NCBI RefSeq assembly: GCF_958298935.1
Contig: NC_084932.1
Location: 20,687,501-20,751,500, forward strand
Length of the DNA: 64,000 bases
Origin: Phragmites australis
Lineage: Eukaryota > Streptophyta > Magnoliopsida > Poales > Poaceae
Direction: 5' to 3'
Under the pieces are notes generated by a model. That model had not been told where the DNA came from. It ran no database searches and saw only the letters and a program-made list of their open reading frames with translations. Positions 48,236 to 57,503 of this stretch are shown piece by piece; within the stretch, counting starts at the first letter, position 1, and the number at the start of each line of letters is the position of its first letter. The position numbers and the translations under genes were made by a program.

Positions 48236-49514
48236 TGAAAGTGCCTAGAGGGGGGGTGAATAGGCTCTGATACCTCATAAAGAAGTGCCTACGTCTCCGT
48301 TGAGGAGCTCACAAAGAGCCGGGTCTTCTCCAACCCTATCCTCTTCTAGCGACCACCAAGATCAAGCTAGAAATTCTTACTCAATATGAAGATGCTTACA
48401 AACTTCCCGAGGCACACCACAAGTTTTGGGTGCTCTTCGGGCGACTCCTTTCCTTCTAGAAGCCCAAAGCTTCAAGAGAGATGATCGCAGTAGATGCTCG
48501 ATGAAGAACTCAATGCTCAAGTGGCTTGAACCCTCTCCAAACACACACTCTCAAATTTGTGCAAACTTTGCTCTAGAGATGATCGGAGGGGCTTTGAATG
48601 CTCTTAAAGTGCTCAAGAGGTCTCAAGAATACCAGCCACAGCAAGCTCTAAATGCTATGGAGAGAGGGGGCATTTATAGCACTCTCTCACAGACTAGCCG
48701 TTACTGTTTTTATCAGAGCTTACCGGAGTATCCGGTGTACACCGGAGTCTCCGGTCCTAATTCCAAAAACGGCGTCAGAACGGTCACGAACGTGTCAGAA
48801 CTAGCCGTTACAGTTCTGTTTAATTACCGGAGTCTCCGGTGAACATCGGAGTCTCCGGTCCTAACAGATTTTCCAAAATAACTAAGTCCGGAGACTAGCC
48901 GGACCCTCCGGCATCTCCAGGTACCAGAGTATCCGGTGAACACCGGAGACTCCGGTCTTTTTTTTCTTTTATCAAAAAGATTAAATGCTAACCGAAAGTC
49001 TCTGCCGGAGTCTACCTCGGAGACTCCGGCTGCACACTAAACATTTTACCGGAGTATCCGGTCTTTTTTTCTTAAAAAGAATAAACCGTAACCGAGACTC
49101 TCTGCCGGAGGCTATCTCGGAGACTCCGGTCGAACACTGAGTACCGGAGTATCCGGTGAACACCGGAGACTCCGGACTCTGAAGATTTTCAGAAAGAGTT
49201 TCGTGTCCGTGAGTGAATATGTCTCTCAACTGGGTGGTTCTAAAGGATCTCTTGAGCATTGAGACACTAATCAAGCAATCAAATCCATCCATCTAAAAAT
49301 ATGTCTATCCTAGACTCAATTTCAAAAATAAAATAAATGTAAACCCTATCTAGTAGCCTTCGTTGATTCTTCATTTGTTTCGGCGGGCATCAAACGTCAT
49401 TTACCTTCACAACTAATGCTTAAACATGTTCAATACTCGAAAAGCATGTTAGTTCTTTAATCGTTTTGTCATCAATAAGCCAAAACCCACTTAGGGGGCC
49501 TAGATGCACTTTCA
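48236..49514 (-). repeat. 5' LTR of the Sirevirus, rearranged
   Basis: 1279 bp. Compared with the 3' LTR it lacks about 318 bp next to its internal end and has about 110 extra bp (about 48958-49065) that look like a diverged tandem copy of the neighbouring 'ctctgccggag' unit. Confidence 0.93.
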
Positions 49515-49696
49515 ATCCCCCACCACCGGCTGTTGCATTTACTTCCACTTCCATTTATTTCTCCGACGAACTCATTCAGGATCATCCCCCCGGCCGAATC
49601 TCTAAAAAGGGGTCTCTCGGGATCCCTGCGACAGGAGTTAATCCTCCGACAGGTACTGATGAGACGATACCTATGACTAGTTCTGTAATAGTGATG

Positions 49697-50002
49697 CATA
49701 GTTCATAGCTATTGATTACCTAGATTATCTCAAGATGGTGGTGGAAAGTGTAAACGTAAGCTAGAAAAAGAATGTTAATGTGCCAGTCCATGAAAAGCTT
49801 GTATTAGAAGATCCCGCCATAGATGTATTGCTCCTTGACTACAACGTTCTGGCTCTGCACCAAGCACGAATCCCTCATTATTTAAGAATCATTAAACAAT
49901 TATTAAATATCATAATTAATATATAGCAATGCTTTGTAAATAAGTAATAAACAAAGTTATGTGTCATAGTTATTTGATAAACATTAACTAAATTAAAAGT
50001 AA
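49697..50002. other. MULE interior, no gene seen
   Basis: AT-rich, short frames only. Probably intron or decayed part of the MULE transposase gene. Confidence 0.4.
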
Positions 50003-50334
50003 TTACATCAACAATATAGTGAATAAGACATAATAGAGATGATGCAAACTGATACGTGTCCTCACCAAGCTATCATTGTTCTCACTCTCAACCATTGCAA
50101 ATGTGAGAGAAATGTTATGATTGTTTGCATCCATCGCCATCGCTTTCATAAGGTTACCATGGTACTTACAGCTAAGAAATGTGGAATCCACGCATACAAC
50201 CGGCTTGCAATGTCTGAAAACTTCAATGCACTATCCAAAGGACCAGAAAAACCTAATGAGATATCGGTCCGTGGTGTTGTATGATCATCCTCTAGCATGA
50301 TCGGCTCATCCTCCATAGCCCACTGAGTCCCTAG
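50003..50334 (-). pseudogene. MULE transposase fragment
   Basis: Minus-strand words of the MULE catalytic region: 'VDSTFLSCKYHGNLM', 'KAMAMDANNHNISLTFAMVE' and 'SENND', which match the family pattern of a first catalytic Asp in 'VDGTFL.GKY' followed by 'DANN...P.AFA.VE.EN'. Upstream in a different frame lies 'DISLGFSGPLDSALKFSDIA'. It is frameshifted and interrupted by a Sirevirus remnant at 50335. The family would cut and insert Mutator-like DNA; this piece cannot. Confidence 0.75.
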
Positions 50335-52050
50335 TGTGAGGAACAGTGACGTCTTAAGAGGGGAGGGGATGAAGTAGGACACTTAGATTCCTAAAATAAA
50401 TTGGCTCCAAAAACTTTACAAGATAAACCTATATCAATTTTTATCTAAATGTGCTGTAGGTTTATCTAGTGTATCTACTCTACCGCTCAAGAGGATTATA
50501 ACCTACTCTAGCAAGGTAAATTGCAAGTATATAAATGCGGAAACGTAAATAAGGTAGAGAGATAAACTCGGCACAAGGGATTTTTATCCCGTGGTATCGA
50601 TGCTATGAATGCTACCCCTAGTCCACGTTGGAGCTTCACAAAGGATATGCTCCCGGTCTCCAAGTCTCTTTTGGTAACGGCTCTTGAGCTACCAAGTCAC
50701 GAAGACAAGGTCTCAAGCACGATGAGCCACTAAGGCAAGGTCTCACCACTAGCCTCTCTTCCGGCCACTTGCCGTCGCGTTCACTTCAGAGCTTGAGCCA
50801 CCAAGGCAAGGGTCTCCGTGTCTCCGTACATGTGTCTTACCGTCGCTCCACACTAAGTCGGAGGATCAACAAGCTTGAGCCACCAAGGCCCAAGATACCG
50901 ACGAGTCACCAAGACTTCAAGGTACCAATTTACCACTAGGTACAAGATAGGATCACTCCTTGTTCCCTTCTTCAAGCTATAGTACCTAGCTACAACTCAC
51001 TATATGCCTATTAGCACTAAACACTCTCTAATCTTGTGCTTAATTGCTTTGGATAATCACTTTAAGCACTTTAGTAGCTTGGATGTCTTCTCAAGTGTGT
51101 ATGAGCTTTCTTTAGACTCTAGCAGCATGCCACACCTTCAAATGACTAAGTGGAGGGGTATTTATAGGCTCAAACCCGTCAACTAGCCGTTTTTCCAATG
51201 GCTCAGAAAAACTGTTAACACCGGATAATCTGGTAAGAACAGTAGTATTAACACCAAATCATCTGGTGAGTACAAACTCAGAAATTAGCCGTTGGAACAC
51301 CACTCACAGCCTATGTGAACATCGAACACTCTAGTGTGCCTTCAAATCTATCACCGTACCTTTCGGCGAGTTATCTTGAGCCATCTGAGTCTTTGCAGTC
51401 TTTCTGTGTAAAATGCTGTTGTGCATTCTTCCGGTGTTCATTCAATTCACACCGGACCAACCGGTGAGTTAAACCTTTTCTTCTTTTTTCTAGAAATGCT
51501 CCGGTGCAACTATCTCTATGATCATCAGACTATCTGTTGAGTTGATCTTCATTCTTCAACAGTTGTAGTGGCCTCTGCAAGAAATGCTCCGGTGCTATAC
51601 TCTGGTATGCACAAACCAAGCATCAGACATTTCGGTGGGTTGATCTTCAGTCTTCTACACTTGCATTCTTCTCTGCAAGAAATGCTCTGGTGTAACCCAG
51701 TGCAGATCACCGGACTATCCGGTTAGGTCCTCAGCCTTCCCCTCCTTTATCAGAAATACTCCGGTGAGTTCAACATACAAAGCACCAAACTATCCGGTGA
51801 GTCTATCAGCCTGTGTGCACAATGCTCTGGTGAGTGCAAACTCCTCTGCAACGGATCTTCCAGTGAGATCAATTCTTCTAGGACTTCTTTAATTCAATCA
51901 AACTTTATCCCGGCTAAGGTGTCCTCTTGATGTATTGCATCCATGAGGCCTACTAATATATATTCTTGGCAAATATGTTAGTCCTAATGATTATATTGTC
52001 ATTAATCACCAAAATCACAATCATAGCCTAATAAGATCATTTTCGCTACA
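50335..52050 (-). repeat. 3' LTR of the Sirevirus remnant
   Basis: Minus strand starts TGTAGCGAAAATGATC and ends near 'gttcctcaca'. Internally it has many 'ccggtg' / 'caccgga' motifs (51210-51880) and 'gagccaccaaggc' repeats (50720-50900). About 1716 bp; the low-coordinate end is placed from the family-like 'cttaagacg' to 'gttcct' ending. Confidence 0.65.
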
Positions 52051-52072
52051 ATCTCCCCCCTTTTTGGTGATT
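52051..52072 (-). other. Polypurine tract of the Sirevirus remnant
   Basis: On the minus strand, 'ccaaaaaggggggagat' directly before the LTR. Confidence 0.75.
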
Positions 52073-53270
52073 TATGACAACACAACCAAAGCAAGTTGTA
52101 AATAATAAATGATACTAATCGTAAAGAGCACAAAGCCTTACCACATTACTTGGATGCATGTTCATACCATTTAGTCCCCCTTTATTGTGGCTCCCTTTTC
52201 TCCATTGCCACTATCTCCCTTAATCGACCCATGTAAGAGCTTCTCCCTCTTTGTCAACCTAGGTGTCTCATGTTGCTTCTTGTATCTTCTTCTCCCCCTT
52301 TGTCAATTTTGGCATTTCTAGACATCTTGTATCTTGCTTCTTGCTTTGGTCATTAAACTTCTCCCTATTTATCAACAATCTCAAAAAGGGCTACAAACAT
52401 ATGTTGAACTTGAGGATAAGTGTTAGAGTACATCGAAGAGAGCTTTATAAATCATGATCCAATGAAATAATACCAATTGAAAAGATATACCAATTATAAG
52501 GATAGGAATTATTGATATCAATTGAAAAAGATACAGAAGGATCATAATTCATAAAATCATATGATATAACCTAAATGCCCCCTTTATGTATACATACATA
52601 TAATGATACCTACTTGTGAATATCACTTATAGAAATGTAGAAATATATGTACATCTAGATAATAAGTAGAGGTAGTAAGTTTAAGTCATATCATCTATAG
52701 AGGTAGGTTAAATGTAGAAATGAATTGACAATGATACCAATTAAAGCATTACATACTTTCAGTGATGTATTGATTTCTCTATGAGACTACAAAATATACA
52801 TCTAGCAATATATGTTAGTCTCAAAATAATAATTCATAGGGTATACTCCCTCTAAATGTGTGCATACAAGTTTTGAATACTTGTAAGATATATGCACTTG
52901 TTATTAATAACAATGGGAAGAGTATCCTATAGATTGGTTCATGGCACATAAAAGATACCAATTGTGAAACTAATGCCATGAAAAGAATATATAACTAACA
53001 AATCATGTAAGTTTCTCATAGATTAGAGACAAGTATAAGCAACCTATCATATGAGAATTAGGCATTATAATAAATTGAAATATGCACATACAATCCTAGA
53101 CAAGGCAATGGTTGAAGAACACAAACAAAAGTCTAGCTATCGTTACCTCATTGTCTTTGGATGTAGATTTGGGTATATGATAATCATGATCTTCATCAAA
53201 ACATCCAATCTTATGTACTTAGCTTCTTCGATTAAACATTCACTTCATTTTATGCGCCAAGTCTCCAAAT
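52073..53270 (-). other. Non-coding internal remnant of the Sirevirus
   Basis: AT-rich, no pol motifs in any frame. It corresponds to the region before the 3' LTR that in intact relatives follows the downstream ORF. Confidence 0.5.
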
Positions 53271-53279
53271 CTTAAAGCT

Positions 53280-54740
53280 GCCTCGGGCTTTAAGTCTTCT
53301 TTGAAACCTAAATTGATTGGGGCTCCTTCATGTTTGTGATGACTTCTTTGGGCACCTAAATGAGTTGGTTCCACCCTTAATTCTTTTTCCTAATCATATG
53401 TGCAACCACCTTACTATTGTTCTTCTTCTTGAGCTTGTAGTGGTTGCTCTTGGTCTTGATTTTATAGTTGGGCTTGGTATAGATATTGGAGGTCTTGTTG
53501 GAGAGTTTCATTGATTTCTTCTTCTCTTTGGTCTTCTTCTTGACTTGCTTGTATTGGAAGGACTGGTGTTTTGAAGCATGTCATGATGGACTCCTCCGCA
53601 AGTTACTTCACTATAGTTATACAGTTATCTTGAGAAGGTTGGATATAGTTCTTGGCCTTTAATCTTATTAAGTTCTTCTTGAGATTTTCAACTTTTTACT
53701 TGAGCTCATCGTTTTCTTGTGTAATGAGTTCATTAGATAGTTCTATAAGAACATTCACAACACATATCTTATTGCAAAGGAGTGAGCTAGATAAACTAAT
53801 TAAATCATCATAAGAAGTGCAAGTATCTACCTTAGGATTGAAATTAAATAGAGAGCTAGATTGTTCCAAAGGGACCTTATATTGAGATAATTTTGCCTTA
53901 AGCTCATCATACTCCTTGTTTAGTAAATTGAATTTGCTCAATAATTATTCATAATTAGAAACAAATATAGTATTAATGTTATTAAGTGCATTGAATTTTT
54001 AAAACTCTTTTGATTATTTCTTAATGGTCCATTGTTGCTCATTGATCAAATGAAGGAGCTCATCATAGTAGAGAAAATCCTTATCGGATTCATAATCACT
54101 TACATTGTTTTTCATACCTTTGGCCAAAAGACACTTGTGTGATGATGGTTTGCATGATGATGATCTTGAGAAAGAGTTTCTCTTAGAGGAATGGGTGGCA
54201 AAGCTCTCATCACCTGAGCTTCAATCTTTATCTTCACTTACCCATATTCCAATGCTTACAAATGCTTTGGCTCTTCCCCTTGTCTCCCTCTTGCTCTTGA
54301 TCTTTTCCTTCTTGATATGATCAATTGTTTTGACCAAGTCTTTTATTAAGATTCGTTGATCAATCTAGGCATTGATCTTCTTGACGCTCTTCTCCACTTG
54401 AGAGATGAGCTTGATGACTTTGGGATCTATTTCTTCATCACTTGATGTGATTTGCTCATCATCTTCATTGCTCTCTTCATCTTCATCTTCATTTCCATCA
54501 TCTTCCCTTGAGCCCGACTCTTGCTTTTGCTTCCTCATCTTTGCCTTCATATGTGTGCATAGTGCTTGCTTGCTTGTGAGAGCAAGATTTTTGGTGTTGG
54601 ATGAGTAAGAGGCTTCCAACCCTATGTTCACTGTAATATCATGGACGGTGATCTTATAGAGCACTTGACTTAGAGTCATCTTCTTGATGTCGTTGTTGTC
54701 GTAGATGATGGAGACTATTAACATGTGATTTTAGGCCATC
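53280..54740 (-). pseudogene. Sirevirus gag fragments
   Basis: Minus strand pieces in order: 'IIYDNNDIKKMTLSQVLYKI' and an acidic 'DGNEDEDEESNEDDEQITSS' followed by 'DEEIDPKVIKLISQVEKSVK' (54724-54365); 'KEYDELKAKLSQYKV' with 'TCTSYDDLISLSSSLLCN' (53941-53696); and a tail near 53330-53380 with 'WVPKEVI'-like words after a stop. No zinc knuckle is readable. Several stops and frame changes. Confidence 0.7.
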
Positions 54741-54899
54741 TAGATCAATAGTTAGCTCAATCGTACTCTCTATGTGCTGGTAATTCTGAATTGATATGAG
54801 CCACCTGTGCAAAATAACGAGACATTCTCCATAATAAATATAGATAGTCATAGCGTATCTGCTAAACAAATATACATGAAATATTATGACTTATATGTA

Positions 54900-55200
54900 T
54901 GTACGATACACAACTACTTACTCTAAGTATCAATTACATATATAATATAAGTACTCTAATTTATCAATTTAATATAATTTATTAAATGTAATTGAACAGA
55001 TTAAACAATCTGCTTACTCTACTTACTTAATTCTCACATACACACATGACATACATAATCTATGTACTCTAATTTATGAACTTGATATAATTTATCAAAT
55101 ATAATCGAATGAATTAAATAATCTACTTACTCTAATTTCTATTACTGATCTAAATACTAATTACCTATATAATCTAAGTACTTACTATAACTGATCTCGC
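54900..55200. repeat. AT-rich tandem repeat of about 115-bp units
   Basis: Two to three imperfect units with 'tactctaatttat', 'tataatttat' and 'aatctacttactcta' recurring in the same order. Confidence 0.6.
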
Positions 55201-55360
55201 GTTGCTACTCCTCCCTTCCCCATGCTGTTGCTTCTCCTCTCTTGAGCTCCTCGCTTGAGCTCCGCTGCTCGCCTCTATTGCTCCTTGCCTCTACTTCTCG
55301 CATGAGCTCTGCTACTTGCCTCTGCTACTTCTCCTCACTCCTCACTTTATAGCGGGCAAC
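55200..55360 (-). promoter_or_regulatory. Probable MULE gene promoter and 5' UTR
   Basis: On the minus strand a TATA-like CTATAAAG (55345-55352) is followed by about 120 bases of purine-rich leader and an ATG at about 55220. Its position just inside the right MULE end and on the transposase strand fits a transposase promoter. This is inference from position. Confidence 0.4.
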
Positions 55361-55469
55361 ACACAACATAATTAGCACAAAATCTAGCACCACTCAAACC
55401 GACCGCGCCGAAAGCACCGACCGACGTGATGTGACGCGACAACGAGGCGATGCGATGCGACTGCACGGA

Positions 55470-55680
55470 ATCCAGGCCATTTTCGGCATACGAGATTGCC
55501 ATATTCAGCACCTCATGTGCCGAATATATTTGATTTTCGACACCTCATGTACCAAAAATATTTTTTATTAAATAAGGTGCCGAATACATGTGTAGAATTA
55601 TAAATACGATGACATATAATCTATTTTGATAAATATGATAGTGTATATTATCTATTTTTAAATTTTTCCATTGCGATCCC
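55470..55680 (-). repeat. Right terminal inverted repeat of the MULE relic
   Basis: Inverted copy of 34886-35106, with 'gccgaatat' blocks inside and 'attgcgatccc' at the outer edge. Confidence 0.6.
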
Positions 55681-56866
55681 ATATATATCATGAATCTTCC
55701 TCAGCTCGCACTGTACGTACCAAAACGTACGAGAGGTCCCGATCGCCAATCTGGGTTGCAAACAGACAAATCGGCCTGGCCGGCCGCCGTCGGCGTGCAT
55801 GATGCATACGTACGTACGTACATGCGTGGTGCAATTATCGGCAGTGCGACGGCAACAAACGGCACGTACGGCCGCCCGCATTATGCCGTGCTGGACGGAC
55901 GGCGAGCTACCCTCTCCACCACATGCCATGTCATGCCATGGCTCTCTCTCTCTCTCTCTCATGACCCTCTCTGTCATGGCCCTCTCTCTATGCAAGAAAG
56001 GCAGCGGATGGATGGATGGATGGATGGATGCCTGTGCATGGCTCTAGCGTGTGAATGGTTGATGGGTGATGGCAGTGAGCCGTCGATTGAGCGACGCATC
56101 AACTTTCTTTCTTTTCTTATAAAAAAAATAACTTTCTTTCTTTCTTTCCCCTATGCATGCCTGGATGCAGCTGGAGCTATGTGTGTTTTGGCGTCTCATG
56201 CTTGTGCACATATATGGAGTCGATCTAGCTCTTTCGATGCTACGTATACGTGAACAAAATTCTAGTGGTTGGGATGTATCTTTCCGACTCGACCGTATAT
56301 GGTTTCTTCATTCGCTTCTCCTTTATTTGTTTTTGGGAATGTCCTCGCGTGAGACAATTGAGACAATTGGGAGCTTATGAATAAAACTTCTTTGGTCCAA
56401 TGCCACGAGAATTCGATCGATCTTGTGGTACCACTGAAGTGGAAAATCTCTCAAAATTCAAGAGGTTTTTTTTTTCTCCCGGTCTTTGCCTTCATTTTCA
56501 AGGTTTCCCCTTTGAGTTTGCGCGAAGAAACGAAAATAACTCTTTATTTTTTGCACAACTATATACGTACATTTGGCAAAACTTGTTGATTGGCGAGGCT
56601 GACCGGAAGACTTCTCAGTCGGAAGTTACGTGCATGCTTGCAACCGGCCGGCCGGCCACATCTTCTAGGCTATTCTCTAGCCACGTGGGACGATTTTGAG
56701 CAGGCAGGCATGCATGGGACGGCCGTCCATGTATAGAGTTTTGCAGTTGCACCGTACCCAATCATGCTATAGTGCATGCATGGACTTAATTCATACTACT
56801 GCTACCGATCGACAAGCAGCTACCTTCGTATCTACAGTGATGCTCAGAGGCATTGTCGTATAGATT
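55681..56866. other. No gene seen; simple-sequence tracts
   Basis: Contains 'acgtacgtacgtac' (about 55806), a CT tract (about 55941-55962) and a GGAT/ATGG tract (about 56007-56032). A 187-codon frame (55690-56253) has no domain and runs through the simple repeats. Possibly low-copy intergenic DNA. Confidence 0.5.
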
Positions 56867-57245
56867 CACTACCGGAGACAGTTTCTTTGCCGAGTGCCTC
56901 AGGCACTCGGCAAAGGACGATATACACTCGGCAAAGGCTTTGCCGAGTGCTACACTCGGCAAAGGGTGCTCGGTAAAAAATTTGTCGGCAAAGACCTCTT
57001 TGCCGAGTGCACTTTATCGGGCACTCGGCAAAGGCTTTGCCGAGTGCTAAGCTGACACTCGGCAAAGGCCTCCGCTTTGCCGAGCGCCAGTGAATCAAAC
57101 ACTCGGCAAAGGTGGCGTCTGTGCCGAGTGCCACCTGGAGGACACTCGGCAAACAGGCCATCTTTGCCGAGTGCCTGGACCGTGGCTCTCGGCAAAGCAT
57201 GTTGTCACTTTGCCGAGTGTCATGGCCATTGCACTCGGCAAAGTG
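56867..57245. repeat. CACTA 3' terminal and subterminal repeat region
   Basis: About twenty copies of TTTGCCGAGTGC or its complement GCACTCGGCAAA, many as inverted pairs. These are typical of grass CACTA elements and are the expected binding sites for the TNPA protein. Confidence 0.95.
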
Positions 57246-57295
57246 ACTGAAAACAGCCTTTTTTATTTGTTTTTGACATCCCATCCAAACAAACA

Positions 57296-57420
57296 GATAT
57301 ATATATAACAAACATCACCAACATCACATATATATCATCAACAGCACATATATATCACCAACACCACATATATATCACAAACATCACATGTCTCACAATA
57401 TATCACAAATAAGTTCACAA
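57296..57420. repeat. Tandem repeat of about 23-bp units
   Basis: Repeats of 'caccacatatatatca' in the region downstream of the TNPA stop codon. Confidence 0.75.
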
Positions 57421-57503
57421 GTAATCCAAGTGCTCCATCATCTACAACCATAATTGCAAATAGAAGTACCATTAACAACCACAAGTATCATCACCAAGAT
57501 GGT

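Larger units (their letters stand above)
38233..49514 (-). mobile_element. Full-length Sirevirus (Ty1/copia), innermost level of the nest
   Basis: 11,282 bp on the minus strand with TSD ATCCC at 38228-38232 and 49515-49519. LTRs are 48236-49514 (5') and 38233-39716 (3'), both TGAAAGTGC...GCACTTTCA in outline. Primer site, gag, pol, an extra downstream ORF and a polypurine tract are all present. By eye the shared parts of the LTRs (about 1.15 kb) differ at about 20 sites, nearly all transitions, so it is moderately young. At least six in-frame stops make it defective as it stands. Confidence 0.96.
36884..49651 (+). mobile_element. Gypsy-type solo LTR split by a Sirevirus, third level of the nest
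   Basis: Two halves, 36884-38232 and 49520-49651, total 1481 bp. It starts TGTCGGTGTATCAGG and ends CCTCCGACA, with inverted ends. The 5-bp TSD GGTAC is at 36879-36883 and 49652-49656. There is no internal region, so it is a solo LTR from LTR-LTR recombination. Plus orientation is inferred from the TATA-like 'gcataaaagagtc' at about 37907 and 'gtagggtattacgc' downstream. The left part has 'gtgctcgggga' and 'ccccgagcac' repeats every 70-80 bp. The end pair is known from large gypsy families of panicoid grasses. Confidence 0.92.
35913..49693. mobile_element. Non-autonomous CACTA element, second level of the nest
   Basis: Left end CACTACTACAAAC; right end, read inverted, CACTATTACAGAAC. Both flanks carry the 3-bp target duplication ATG (35910-35912 and 49694-49696), the length characteristic of CACTA elements. 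Subterminal 'gccggttcac', 'gtatcggttcct' and 'tactggttttgac' motifs are present. Without its insert it is 1008 bp, too short for a transposase gene, hence non-autonomous. It is split at 36883/49657 by a solo LTR. Confidence 0.88.
50335..54800 (-). mobile_element. Sirevirus remnant: 3' LTR and gag, pol deleted, 5' end lost
   Basis: Minus strand. The 3' LTR (50335-52050) is preceded by a polypurine tract. Gag fragments lie at 53280-54740. Between gag and the LTR only about 1.2 kb of non-coding sequence remains, so protease to RNase H are absent. No 5' LTR was found before the MULE sequence resumes near 54.8 kb. It is a different family from the 38-49 kb element: LTR ends and gag sequence differ. 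Confidence 0.72.
34886..55680 (-). mobile_element. Mutator-like element (MULE) relic, outer shell of the nest
   Basis: The left end 34886-35106 and right end 55470-55680 are inverted copies of each other. Inner edges read 'gaaaatggcctggattc' and 'gaatccaggccatttt'. Both contain repeated 'gccgaatatg' blocks, then 'gtaaatac.atgacatat' and 'gtgtatatta' blocks towards the outside. A MULE transposase fragment lies inside (50003-50334, minus) and a minus-strand promoter-like region sits by the right end. Without the nested elements the shell is only about 2.5 kb and much of the transposase gene is gone. No 9-bp TSD could be shown, because the left end abuts another copy of the same terminus. Confidence 0.55.

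Noticed and set aside
55690..56253. 187-codon plus-strand frame
   Set aside because: Runs through CT and ATGG simple repeats and has no recognisable motif.
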